DNA of 64,000 nt from positions 858,169-922,168 of the forward strand of contig NZ_LVHI01000012.1 in the NCBI RefSeq assembly GCF_001645385.1. Reading direction: 5' to 3'. The notes below the pieces were generated by a model. The model searched no databases. It had not been told where the DNA came from and was given only the letters and a program-made list of their open reading frames with translations. The translations under genes and the position numbers were made by a program. Source of the DNA: Rhodococcoides kyotonense (lineage in GTDB: Bacteria; Actinomycetota; Actinomycetes; Mycobacteriales; Mycobacteriaceae). Position 1 is the first letter of the stretch. Each line of letters begins with the position of its first letter. Of the stretch, positions 25,924-33,779 are shown in pieces.

Positions 25924-26126
25924 TGTTCTTCCTTTTCGGCTACGGCGCCAAGCAGAAGCATCTCGGGCCCGGCCAGGTGCGCACGTGCCCGCGGTGTCAC
26001 AACACGACCCAGTGGTCCCGAATCAAGCAGTTCAAACAGTTCACGGTCTTCTTCGTCCCGATCGCGCGGTGGAGTCGGTCGCAGTTCGAGCAGTGCGGGA
26101 TCTGCGGAACGGCCGTGGAGGTCTGA
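25923..26126 (+). CDS. small zinc-ribbon protein
   Basis: This 67-residue protein (MFFLFGYGAKQKHLGPGQVR) has two CxxC knuckles, RTCPRCHN and EQCGICGTAV, forming one zinc ribbon around a hydrophobic strand pair (FTVFFVPIARWSRS). Similar short proteins are widespread in actinobacteria with no defined role. The ATG overlaps the stop of the GAF-ANTAR gene, so the two share an operon. Confidence 0.75.
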   Translation: MFFLFGYGAKQKHLGPGQVRTCPRCHNTTQWSRIKQFKQFTVFFVPIARWSRSQFEQCGICGTAVEV

Positions 26127-26146
26127 CGGGTAGGCGGCTGAACGAC

Positions 26147-26206
26147 ATGTCCCAGTTGTGGTTCTCTGATCAGGGATCCCGGACGGCAGCGGGACAAGTG
26201 GGACAC
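26147..26206. repeat. 60-bp palindromic repeat, copy 1
   Basis: It begins ATGTCCCAGTTG, contains the core TCAGGGATCCCGGA, and ends AAGTGGGACAC. The outer ends are inverted (GTCCCA/TGGGAC) and the core holds the palindrome GGGATCCC. It abuts the stop codon of the DUF559 gene (TAG shares its last base). Four further copies occur at 27148, 28788, 29403 and 33324, all in the same orientation. Confidence 0.85.
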
Positions 26207-27078
26207 TACGTCCGCCGCTTCCGAGAGTTTCTTCTCCGACGCACGACCTCCACGATTTCACGGGCAACTTTCTCCGGGTCGGACAACACGTCGAACGCCG
26301 AGTACCGCAGCACCAACCAACCCTCGAGCACCAGATGGTTCTGTCGCCGTCGATCTTTGCTGAACACCTCTGGCGCGCTGTGGAACTCGCGTCCGTCCAC
26401 CTCGACGATCACCATCGCCCATTCGTCCACCAAATCGCAAATGTAATCGCCCACCCGGTAGTTGACACGCATCCGCAGACCCAGAACGATCAGCGTTCGG
26501 CCGAGAACACGCTCGGGTTCGGAAGCGAAACCGATTGACGCAGTGGCGATCAGCCCTGACGCGCGCTTGTTTCCTCGCAGGTTCGGGGTGCGTCCGATGA
26601 GTGACGTCACCTGGTCTCTGTCGACGTCGGTCGTCAAGCGCTGGTCGACCAGCCGGGCAGCATCCTGCAGTGTCATGACCGCGACACAGTCGATCAACGT
26701 TCTCGGTTCGATGGGCACAGGTAGTCCCCCGTGTACGACGCGTTCACCGGCCGGAAGGGTGCGCCGGTACATCGTGATCCAGCTGGGGAGCCGGGGTTTC
26801 AATCCAGGACCCAGACTTATCTCGAAGACTGCCGGTTCTTCGATCCAGCCGTAGAGCCACGCTGCAGTCCGATGGCTGAGCAGTGCGGTTGGCTGCCACA
26901 GTGTGATCGCGTAGCAGCGGGCCATCGCCGACGGTTCCTCGCTGCAGTAGATCTCCGGCAGAACACGTACGTAGCGACGCGCAATCGAGCTGCTCGACAT
27001 TCCTAGATCGAGAAGTTGGCGCCTGGTGACTATTCCGTATGGATGCACAGTGAACGAGCATCGGGTAGCCGCGCACAC
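26206..27078 (-). CDS. DUF559 domain protein (AbiEi-antitoxin-like N-terminus)
   Basis: This 290-residue protein has an N-terminal winged-helix-like region (YGIVTRRQLLDLGMSSSSIA; YVRVLPEIYC) as in AbiEi-type antitoxins, a middle region, and a C-terminal DUF559 domain, a Vsr-like restriction-endonuclease fold (YRVGDYICDLVDEWAMVIVE, VDGREFHSAPEVFSKDRRRQN, WLVLRYSAFDVLSDPEKVA). The acidic residues expected for metal binding (D in CDLVD, E-x-D in VEVDG) are present. Function is unestablished; nuclease or antitoxin-like roles are proposed for relatives. It is flanked on both sides by 60-bp repeats. A decayed copy lies at 28847. Confidence 0.8.
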   Translation of the reverse strand: MCAATRCSFTVHPYGIVTRRQLLDLGMSSSSIARRYVRVLPEIYCSEEPSAMARCYAITLWQPTALLSHRTAAWLYGWIEEPAVFEISLGPGLKPRLPSWITMYRRTLPAGERVVHGGLPVPIEPRTLIDCVAVMTLQDAARLVDQRLTTDVDRDQVTSLIGRTPNLRGNKRASGLIATASIGFASEPERVLGRTLIVLGLRMRVNYRVGDYICDLVDEWAMVIVEVDGREFHSAPEVFSKDRRRQNHLVLEGWLVLRYSAFDVLSDPEKVAREIVEVVRRRRNSRKRRT

Positions 27079-27147
27079 GAACTCGGTTGTCGACCTGGGA
27101 TTTCAAGTTGCGCTGTGGAGAAACGAATCCTGTGGATAGCGGGCGTG

Positions 27148-27207
27148 ATGTCCCACATGCGGCCGCCGTGTCAGGGATCCCGGACGGTACCGGCACAAGT
27201 GGGACAC
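27148..27207. repeat. 60-bp palindromic repeat, copy 2
   Basis: ATGTCCCA start, GTCAGGGATCCCGGA core, AAGTGGGACAC end. It lies 70 bases upstream of the DUF559 start and 8 bases beyond the end of nhaA, so it separates the two genes. It has the same orientation as copy 1. Confidence 0.85.
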
Positions 27208-27214
27208 CGGCCCC

Positions 27215-28516
27215 TCAATCCCTGTTCTGATAGACGTCCGGAATTCCGTCGTGGTCGTCGTCCCGGGTCTCCAGGGTCTCGATGTCGCGGTAAGCCTTGT
27301 TTCGGGTGCGCAGGATGACGGACGCAAGTGTTGCCGCGATCAGGGAACCCGCGAGAACCCCGACCTTGACGTGGTCGTCGCGTTCGGTGCCTGCCCCGAA
27401 GGCGAGGTCACCGATCAGTAGTGAGACGGTGAACCCGATGCCCGCCAGCATTGCGACTCCGAGCACGTCGAGCCATTTCAGCCCCGCGTCGAGGGTCGCT
27501 CTGGTGAAGCGCGACACCAGGTAGGTGGTGCCGAAGATGCCGATCGTCTTGCCCACGACCAACCCGGCGATGATGCCGATCGCGATCGGATCGGTCAGTG
27601 CGCTCGCCAGCCCGGTCAGACCGCCGACGGTGACTCCGGCTGCGCAGAACGCGAACAACGGCACCGCGACACCCGCCGAGATCGGGCGAATCTTGTGCTC
27701 GAAGTGCTCCGCCAGGCCGGGTCCTGCCTCGGGCCCACCGGCTGCTCTACTGCGAATGACCGGCACCGTGAACCCCAACAACACTCCGGCGACGGTGGCA
27801 TGGACGCCGGATTCGTGCATCAGCACCCACGTCACCACGGCGAGCGGGATGAGAATCCACCACGATCGAATACGCTTCTGCACGGCAAGTGCGAAGAGTG
27901 CCAACGGAATCAGCGTCAGCCCGAGAGCGACGAAGTTCAGGTCGTCGGTGTAGAAGACCGCGATCACCGTGACCGCCAGCAAATCGTCCACCACCGCAAG
28001 CGTCAACAGGAACGTACGCAACGCTGCAGGTAGGTGCGTGCTGATGACTGCCAGCACTGCCACCGCGAACGCGATGTCGGTCGCCGTCGGTATCGCCCAA
28101 CCCAAGAGCGCGCCGTCACCGGTCCGCAGATTGACGAGCACGAAGATCAGCGCTGGCACAGCCATACCGCCGACGGCTGCAGCGATCGGCAGCGCGGCCC
28201 GGGAGCGGTCGCGCAAGTCACCGGCGACGAATTCTCGCTTCAACTCGAGGCCGACCACGAAGAAGAAGATGGCCAGCAGCCCGTCGGCCGCCCACGTCGA
28301 CAGCGTCAGGTCCAAATGCAGCGCCGACGGCCCGACGCGAGTGTTCATCAACGAGTGATAGGAATCGGACCAGCCCGAGTTGGCCCAGACCAGTGCGACG
28401 ACCGTCGCGACCAACAACAGTGCGCCGCCGACGGTTTCCTTGCGCAGAATCCGTGCGATGCGGTCGGTTTCGGGCCAGGAGCCGCGGGAGAACAATGGCA
28501 TCCGGGGTTCGGTCAT
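27215..28516 (-). CDS. nhaA: Na+/H+ antiporter NhaA
   Basis: This 433-residue protein has about twelve membrane segments. NhaA signatures are present: [39 protein letters not shown], and the ion-binding Asp pair in [19 protein letters not shown]. Role: electrogenic sodium export and pH homeostasis in the inner membrane. ATG 28516 ([13 protein letters not shown]) fits family length; the upstream extension is rejected. The C-terminus carries an acidic tail, [16 protein letters not shown], resembling a calcium-loop type motif not needed for transport. It lies between two DUF559 units. Confidence 0.92.
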   Translation of the reverse strand: MTEPRMPLFSRGSWPETDRIARILRKETVGGALLLVATVVALVWANSGWSDSYHSLMNTRVGPSALHLDLTLSTWAADGLLAIFFFVVGLELKREFVAGDLRDRSRAALPIAAAVGGMAVPALIFVLVNLRTGDGALLGWAIPTATDIAFAVAVLAVISTHLPAALRTFLLTLAVVDDLLAVTVIAVFYTDDLNFVALGLTLIPLALFALAVQKRIRSWWILIPLAVVTWVLMHESGVHATVAGVLLGFTVPVIRSRAAGGPEAGPGLAEHFEHKIRPISAGVAVPLFAFCAAGVTVGGLTGLASALTDPIAIGIIAGLVVGKTIGIFGTTYLVSRFTRATLDAGLKWLDVLGVAMLAGIGFTVSLLIGDLAFGAGTERDDHVKVGVLAGSLIAATLASVILRTRNKAYRDIETLETRDDDHDGIPDVYQNRD

Positions 28517-28688
28517 CAGTCTCGTCGTGCCTTTCGTGCATCGATGGTTGACGCCACACACGAACGTGAAGACCGAAAGTGCGCAGCGCGAAATTGTTGC
28601 CGACCAGACTTCCCGGCGCACCGATATGTCAGTCTACGCATCGCTGACGGCACCTACCGAGGCGGGAGGGGATACGGCAACTTCCGAG

Positions 28689-28757
28689 CTAGTGGCCGAC
28701 GCGGTCGCCGAGGGCGCGAATTCTTTCTGCGATGTCGTCGCGAATCAGACGCCACAG
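28689..28757 (-). pseudogene. 3' remnant of an arsenate reductase gene
   Basis: On the minus strand 22 codons read WRLIRDDIAERIRALGDRVG followed by H and a stop. They match the end of the intact ArsC at 34839 (MRLIRDDIATRIRALVDRIE), including a run of 20 identical bases. Nothing of the rest of the gene remains; 30 bases upstream on that strand the 60-bp repeat copy 3 begins. It is probably a scar of a former ars copy. Confidence 0.6.
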
Positions 28758-28787
28758 TCGCCTACACAGGGGCTGCGAACCCCACTG

Positions 28788-28846
28788 ATGTCCCAGTTGC
28801 CGCGTTCACATCAGGGATCCCGGCCGGCAGAAGCAGAAGTGGGACA
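28788..28846. repeat. 60-bp palindromic repeat, copy 3
   Basis: ATGTCCCAGTTG start, ATCAGGGATCCCGG core, GAAGTGGGACAT end. It abuts the stop of the second DUF559 copy exactly as copy 1 abuts the first. Confidence 0.85.
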
Positions 28847-29306
28847 TCACTCCCGCCGCCGTCGCGAGTTTCGTCTCCGCCGGACTACCTCCACAATCTG
28901 GCGCGCGGTTTTCTCGGGGTCGGACAGGACATCGAATGCCGAGTACCGCAGCACCAGCCAACCGCAGAGCACCAGTTCGTTCTGCCGACGGCGATGCCGG
29001 CTGAAAACGTCGGGCGCGCTGCGGAATTGGCGCCCGTCCACCTCGACGATCACCATGGCCCACTCGTCGACAAGATCGCACAGGTACGAGCCCACCCAGT
29101 AGTTGATGCGCAGCGGAAGGCCGAGGGCAATCAGCGTTCGGCCGAGGGGTTGCCACAGCGTGATCGCGTAGCAACGCGCGATCGTCGAAGGTTCTTCGGT
29201 GCAGTAGACCTCGGGTAGAACTCGCACGTAGCGACGGGCTATCGAACTGCTGGGTATCGGCCAACGCCAGGAGTTCTGGTCGGGTGACGATTCCGTATGC
29301 GTGCAC
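28847..29306 (-). pseudogene. decayed DUF559 gene, internally deleted and frameshifted
   Basis: The N-terminal part reads MHAYGIVTRPELLALADTQQ from ATG 29306, then shifts frame to SSIARRYVRVLPEVYCTEEP. Next comes ITLWQP joined directly to LGRTLIALGLPLRI: about 130 residues present in the intact paralogue at 26206 are missing, in frame. The remaining DUF559 domain (YLCDLVDEWAMVIVEVDGRQ, WLVLRYSAFDVLSDPEKTA) is well kept. The frameshift near 29255 and the deletion make this a pseudogene. It is flanked by repeat copies 3 and 4. Confidence 0.75.
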
Positions 29307-29402
29307 TGGAGGAGCATCGGGGCACCGACCGCCGTGGACGTCACGCCGACCTGGGGTTTCGGTGTGGTCTGTGGATAGAGCCGATCATGGGGAGTGGGAG
29401 TG

Positions 29403-29462
29403 ATGTCCCAGTTGCCCGCCGTCGATCAGGGATCCCGGATGGCGGGCGCGCAACTGGGACAC
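29403..29462. repeat. 60-bp palindromic repeat, copy 4
   Basis: This is the most symmetrical copy. ATGTCCCAGTTGCCCGCC pairs with GGCGGGCGCGCAACTGGGAC around a GATCAGGGATCCCGGAT core, giving a hairpin of about 20 base pairs. It lies 97 bases upstream of the DUF559 pseudogene start; the bases between resemble those at the same place by the intact copy (CGACCTGGG-TTTC, CTGTGGATAG). Confidence 0.85.
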
Positions 29463-29722
29463 CACTACCGACAAACCGCTAAGTCCGCTCTTGCAACACC
29501 CGGACTCGACGGAACTGCCTGCACAGCGGGGCATCTCGACCCTATGCCCGCCGAGACCTTGGCCACCGTGCCCATTGCCTTCGACCCTCGACAGCACTGG
29601 GCCTTCGTCCCCAATCCCTCTGTGTGCGTACATATATGGACCTGTGCACACGTATACCTTGCACGCGCCTGACGGCAGTCGCAGAATGAACACTGTTTCG
29701 CCGGGGCGAAAGGGGAACATCG

Positions 29723-30682
29723 GTGAGCACCGTATCGATCGACACGTACGACTTGGAAGAGGCCGAGGAAGTCTTCAGCGCGGCATATTCCAAGATGCAT
29801 TTCTCGGCTCCGCCCGGGACGCCCACGCACACCAAAGTCGAACGATCCCAGCTCGATAACCTGACACACGACGAGATCGACTTCAACTACGAGTTGAAAG
29901 CGCATGTCGACCCGCTGCCGGACATCGCGCTGTGCCGCGTGCACTCGGGCATCCTCACCCAGCAGTACCCGGGCGGACACCTGGAGGGTGCACGGGCCGA
30001 CGAGATCACCGTTGTCGGATCACAGATCGGTAAGCCGTTTCAGATCAACGCTCACAGCGCGCACTACGACGTCGTCACCATCGACCGTGCCCGGTTCGAC
30101 CGCGCGGCAGGCGGCTCGTCGGCGATCGGTGAACCATCTCCGGCAACGCTGACCGGAACAAGTCCGATCTCTCCCGAGGCCACTGCACACTTGATCTCGG
30201 TGGTCGACCACATCACGCGCGATGTGATGCGCAGCCCGTATGCGTCATCCAGCCCGTTGGTCATCGACAGCGTCTCGAACTATCTGGCGTCGGCCCTGCT
30301 CCAAGCTTTTCCCACCACTGCACTGCTCGAGCCGACCATCGAGGATCGCCACGACAGCACCCCCGCGCTACTGCGTAAAGCCATCGCCTTCATCGACGAC
30401 AATGCCGAGCGCAGCATCGCCATGAGTGACATCGCCGAGTCGATCTACGTCAGCCCTCGGTCACTGCAGTACATGTTCCGCAAGCATCTCGACACCACAC
30501 CGACGGAATACCTGCGACGCGTCCGCCTTCACCAGGCCCACCTCGAACTCGTCGCCAGTGATCGCATGCGCACCACCGTCGGCCAGATCGCCGCCGGGTG
30601 GGGCTTCGGGCACCTGGGCCGTTTCGCCAGCTATTACCGACAGCACTACGGAGTCAGCCCACATCAGACGCTGCGACGCTGA
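29723..30682 (+). CDS. AraC-family transcriptional regulator
   Basis: This 319-residue protein starts at GTG 29723, with AAAGGGG upstream. The N-terminal region (about 1-200) is of the cupin-like AraC-ligand-binding type (DEIDFNYELKAHVDPLPDIA). The C-terminal double helix-turn-helix (about 215-315) carries SIAMSDIAESIYVSPRSLQY, HLDTTPTEYLRRVRLHQAHL and GFGHLGRFASYYRQHYGVSP. It stands alone; the target and inducer are unknown. The 260 bases upstream hold no gene. Confidence 0.88.
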   Translation: MSTVSIDTYDLEEAEEVFSAAYSKMHFSAPPGTPTHTKVERSQLDNLTHDEIDFNYELKAHVDPLPDIALCRVHSGILTQQYPGGHLEGARADEITVVGSQIGKPFQINAHSAHYDVVTIDRARFDRAAGGSSAIGEPSPATLTGTSPISPEATAHLISVVDHITRDVMRSPYASSSPLVIDSVSNYLASALLQAFPTTALLEPTIEDRHDSTPALLRKAIAFIDDNAERSIAMSDIAESIYVSPRSLQYMFRKHLDTTPTEYLRRVRLHQAHLELVASDRMRTTVGQIAAGWGFGHLGRFASYYRQHYGVSPHQTLRR

Positions 30683-31365
30683 CAACCGGATCCTTGTACA
30701 GATTGCGAACGAAACACGACACGTTCGTCCACTCTGCGCATGGCTGCCCCTCGTAACCACCGTGGAGACCTGCTCGCGGTTACGCTCATATCGGGTCGAA
30801 CACACCGGCTCCGGCGGTGTTTCGTTCGACCTTCTTCACTTCCCTCTCAGCGCACCGCCGAACGGTCGTCTACCCCTCGGCAGCCCCGTAGCCCATCGAA
30901 TTCCCTGCGATCGGTGAACGGGACTGCAGACGACCAGAGCCGCAGACCCTCCGGGGTCTGCGGCTCGCGGTGTTTCTGACACAAAGCATGCTTGTGGAAA
31001 CCCAGATATCTTCGGCGTAGACGTCGCGATCACTACAACAGCGACAGCACGAAGGCCGATGCCGACGCGTTCGGTGGTGTCGACATCGCGGTCAACACCG
31101 CGCAGGCTTCGAGCCCCGTGTCGCGGTGAACAGAATCCAAGGGACGTCGCCGACGACGGCAGTCATCGACACCGGCTGTTTCGCGTTCGTCACCGCAGAA
31201 TCGGGGCGTAATCACCATGGGCAGGTGGTTGTCCTGGACATCGACGAGGACGCTCCGCTGGCACCGGTTCAAGCATTGTAATTGCGTCACACCAAGTCTC
31301 GACTACGACAGGCGCTACTCGACAACCTGAAACCACCGCGCGCGGCACCGATAACCCTTGGCAAG
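30683..31365. other. gene-poor stretch with one strong hairpin
   Basis: About 680 bases hold no convincing gene. Around 31050-31128 a plus-strand frame reads DAFGGVDIAVNTAQ, reminiscent of the short-chain dehydrogenase NAG region, followed by a stop, so an SDR remnant is possible. A GTG frame at 31126-31281 (51 codons) has no recognisable features. A perfect terminator-like hairpin lies at 30937-30966. Confidence 0.4.
30937..30966. terminator. strong hairpin, probable terminator
   Basis: GAGCCGCAGACCC and GGGTCTGCGGCTC form a perfect 13-base stem with a TCCG loop, followed by GTGTTT. It lies 255 bases after the AraC stop, too far for a typical terminator of that gene, so it may end a non-coding RNA or a lost gene. 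Strand unassigned; the T-run favours plus. Confidence 0.6.
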
Positions 31366-31384
31366 GAAGCCTAGGCTAACCTGA
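31366..31384. promoter_or_regulatory. IdeR/DtxR iron box
   Basis: The 19 bases end in TAGGCTAACCTGA and match the consensus TTAGGTTAGGCTAACCTAA at 14 positions, with the whole right half intact. It stands 32 bases before the start of the siderophore-binding protein gene, so iron repression is expected. Confidence 0.75.
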
Positions 31385-31415
31385 GAGTCCGATCCACGAC
31401 TCGACAGGAACACCC

Positions 31416-32447
31416 TTGACTCTCCGAACGACCCTCCGCGCGGCCGCGGCACTGACCGCTGCAGCGGCGGTAACCGTCACCCTGACAAGCTGCAGCTCGT
31501 CCGAACCCGAGCACACCGCCGCGCCGACGACCGCTGCATCCGACGCCTCCTTCCCGGTGACCGTGCAGCACATGTACGGCGAGACGACGATCGAGACCGT
31601 CCCCGAACGGGTCGCCACGTGGGGCTTCGGCACCACCGACGCAGCTCTCGCGCTGGGCGTGGTCCCGATCGCGATGCCGACGGCCGATTACGGCGGCGGC
31701 GACGATCTCACCTACCCGTGGGTCAAGGACAAGATCGACGAACTCGGCGGCGAGGCACCCGTCCTCCTGGACAACGCAACCTACGAACTGCCCGTCGAGC
31801 AGCTTCTCGCGACCGACCCCGATGTTCTTCTCGCGCCGCACTCCGGTCTCACCCAAGCCGAGTACGACGCGGTCACCGCAGCCGGCATCCCGGTCGTCGC
31901 ACCACCCGAAGAACTCTGGTCGACGCCGTGGCGCGACGTCATCACGACCACCGGTACCGTTCTCGGACGCGTCGACCAGGCGCGTGACGTCGTCGCCGAT
32001 CTCGACAAGCAGGTGTCCGACGCCGGGGCCGAACACCCCGAATTCCGCGGCCGCACAATTGTTTACGTGTCCGAAGCCGAGGACGTGTACTACCTGCTCC
32101 TGCCCTCCGATCCGCGTGTGGAGCTGCTGACCAACCTCGGTTTCACGTCGGCGCCGTCGGTGACCGAGCTGGCGACGGGCGAATCCCCCTTCTCCACAAC
32201 CGTTTCCGCGGAGAACCTGTCGAAGATCGACGCCGACGTCGCGTTCACTCAGGTCGACACCGACGCCGATCTGCAGGAGTTCCTGTCGTCGACGACGTCG
32301 CGTCAGATCCCGGCCGTCGCCAAGGGTGCCGTGGCCGGCTTCGTCGGCGAGGAAGTCGGCTCGGCCATCCCGCCGACGGCCCTGTCCATTCCGTATTTCT
32401 TGCCGACGCTCGTCGACGGCCTCGCGAAGGCCGTTACGGTCGCGTAG
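31416..32447 (+). CDS. iron-siderophore ABC transporter substrate-binding lipoprotein
   Basis: This 343-residue protein has a lipoprotein signal (LTSCSSS near residue 26) and a periplasmic-binding-protein class III (FecB/FhuD-like) fold: ERVATWGFGTTDAALALGV, QLLATDPDVLLAPHSGL, and a C-terminal lobe ending LSIPYFLPTLVDGLAKAV. Role: capture of ferric siderophore at the outer face of the membrane. It starts at TTG 31416 with AGGA eight bases upstream. No permease or ATPase genes follow, so the rest of the transporter is encoded elsewhere. An iron box lies upstream. Confidence 0.88.
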   Translation: MTLRTTLRAAAALTAAAAVTVTLTSCSSSEPEHTAAPTTAASDASFPVTVQHMYGETTIETVPERVATWGFGTTDAALALGVVPIAMPTADYGGGDDLTYPWVKDKIDELGGEAPVLLDNATYELPVEQLLATDPDVLLAPHSGLTQAEYDAVTAAGIPVVAPPEELWSTPWRDVITTTGTVLGRVDQARDVVADLDKQVSDAGAEHPEFRGRTIVYVSEAEDVYYLLLPSDPRVELLTNLGFTSAPSVTELATGESPFSTTVSAENLSKIDADVAFTQVDTDADLQEFLSSTTSRQIPAVAKGAVAGFVGEEVGSAIPPTALSIPYFLPTLVDGLAKAVTVA

Positions 32448-32462
32448 GCGCCTTCGGCGCAC

Positions 32463-32502
32463 GTGCACGGAAATACGTAGCCCGCTACGTATTTTCGTGC
32501 AC
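32463..32502. repeat. palindromic intergenic hairpin, copy B; likely terminator
   Basis: GTGCACGGAAATACGTAGC pairs with GCTACGTATTTTCGTGCAC (one G-T pair) over a 2-base centre. It starts 16 bases after the siderophore-protein stop. It has the same size and CCCGCTA centre as the hairpin at 2173-2212. Confidence 0.65.
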
Positions 32503-32522
32503 GTAGCGTGCGGAGCCACACC

Positions 32523-33335
32523 ATGCCGTACCTTCATCCCATGACGGCTCCTCGCACTGCCGACGCACGCCCGACCAGACACCTCACGGTTGCCGCCCTC
32601 ATTGCACTCGTCGTCGTGTATCTGGCCGTCATTCAAGGCATCGGTTGGTTGATGTCGCGGGGCCTCGATGCGCAATACGCCGCGCCCACCACGATCGACG
32701 AATTGTGGCGTGGGATGACATTTTCCATCGCCCTGTCGGTGGTTCTGGTCTATGCCGTCGTCGCATATCTTCGGTGGTGGCGGCCGGTGTGGGTCGACGA
32801 CCGACCGGTCCAACGCTGGCTTATCGTCGTGCCGATACTGATGCTTGTCTCGATTCTGGTCGTCACCGACTACTCCGGCCTCGCCGCGCACGGTGTCGCG
32901 TTCACGGCACTACTGCTGCTCACGTGTCTTCTGGTCGGCCTCGGCGAGGAGACCATGTTTCGTGGCATCGCCGTCACGTGCTTCCGCACCAACAACTTCA
33001 GCGAAGGCAGAGTGGCGCTGTGGAGCACGGTCATCTTCGGTGTCGCTCACGCCAGCAACATCATCTCGGAAGGTTCGAAGGCGTTCATCCAGGTCGTCGC
33101 CACGATCATTGCGGGCTACTTCTTCTACATCGTTCGCCGACGCACCCACGGCCTGCTCGTGCCGGTCATTCTGCATGGGCTGTGGGACTTTTCGCTCATC
33201 TCGGGTCAGACGACGCCGGGTGAGAGTCATCCGATCGCTGTGTTGGCGATACTCACCATGGTCGTGCTCGCGATCATCTTGGTCATCCGACGCCATCACA
33301 TAGAACCTGCGGCGCCGGGCGTGGTGTCCCACTAG
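32523..33335 (+). CDS. CPBP-family intramembrane metalloprotease
   Basis: This 270-residue membrane protein with about seven or eight segments has CPBP motifs: GLGEETMFRG (EExxxR), FGVAHASNI (FxxxH) and HGLWDF (HxxxD/N). The family includes Rce1-like prenyl proteases and bacteriocin-immunity or regulatory proteases. ATG 32523 has GGAG seven bases upstream. Its last five codons (GVVSH and stop) fall within 60-bp repeat copy 5, so the present C-terminus is supplied by the repeat. Confidence 0.85.
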   Translation: MPYLHPMTAPRTADARPTRHLTVAALIALVVVYLAVIQGIGWLMSRGLDAQYAAPTTIDELWRGMTFSIALSVVLVYAVVAYLRWWRPVWVDDRPVQRWLIVVPILMLVSILVVTDYSGLAAHGVAFTALLLLTCLLVGLGEETMFRGIAVTCFRTNNFSEGRVALWSTVIFGVAHASNIISEGSKAFIQVVATIIAGYFFYIVRRRTHGLLVPVILHGLWDFSLISGQTTPGESHPIAVLAILTMVVLAIILVIRRHHIEPAAPGVVSH

Positions 33336-33382
33336 CGCACCATCCATCAGGGATTCCTGATCCGAAATGCAGGACTGGGACA
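33324..33382. repeat. 60-bp palindromic repeat, copy 5 (diverged)
   Basis: GTGTCCCA start, ATCAGGGATTCCTGAT core (the GGGATCCC of the other copies changed to GGGATTCC), ACTGGGACAC end. It overlaps the end of the CPBP gene and lies just upstream of the ars operon promoter. Confidence 0.75.
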
Positions 33383-33402
33383 CCCGCGCCGGTTTGCTGA
33401 CT

Positions 33403-33438
33403 GATTCGATGTGCGTCAATATAGATACGTGTCGAATC
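33403..33438 (+). promoter_or_regulatory. ars operon promoter and inverted repeat
   Basis: GATTCGA (33403-33409) and TCGAATC (33432-33438) are inverted arms enclosing an AT-rich centre with TATAGAT, a good -10. Transcription would begin at or next to the GTG at 33429, giving a leaderless arsR message whose first codons are part of the repeat. It is the likely ArsR operator. Confidence 0.5.
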
Positions 33439-33779
33439 AAGAACCCTGCTGCCCCACCGAGCCTGTCCGTGATCCCCTCGGACGGGACGAGGCGTCGACG
33501 TTGGCGAGTGCGTTCAAGGTCCTCGGTGATCCGGTCCGGCTTCGACTGCTGAGTGTCATCGCAGCCCAGGCGGGTGGCGAGGCGTGCGTCTGTGACATCT
33601 CCCCCTCCTTCGACGTGTCGCAACCGACGATCTCGCATCATCTGAAGGTGTTGCGCGACAACGGTTTCGTCACCTCCGAGCGTCGCGGCACGTGGGTCTA
33701 CTATCGAATCGTGCCGTCGGCGCTCACGCAACTGACGTCGCTGCTGACGGAGCTCGCGGGTACGGAGATCGCAGCATGA
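33429..33779 (+). CDS. arsR: ArsR arsenic-responsive repressor
   Basis: This 116-residue protein starts at GTG 33429 (MSNQEPCCPTEPVRDPLG). The winged helix at about 25-100 carries DPVRLRLLSVIAAQ, the metal-site region EACVCDISPSF, and the recognition helix VSQPTISHHLKVL. Cys residues in CVCD, plus the N-terminal CC, can bind As(III). It is the first gene of the arsR-acr3-arsC operon; its stop overlaps the next start (ATGA). Confidence 0.88.
   Translation: MSNQEPCCPTEPVRDPLGRDEASTLASAFKVLGDPVRLRLLSVIAAQAGGEACVCDISPSFDVSQPTISHHLKVLRDNGFVTSERRGTWVYYRIVPSALTQLTSLLTELAGTEIAA

Noticed and set aside
31033-31290. Minus-strand frame of 85 codons
   Set aside because: The sequence looks random, and the opposite strand holds a short SDR-like remnant; nothing supports translation.
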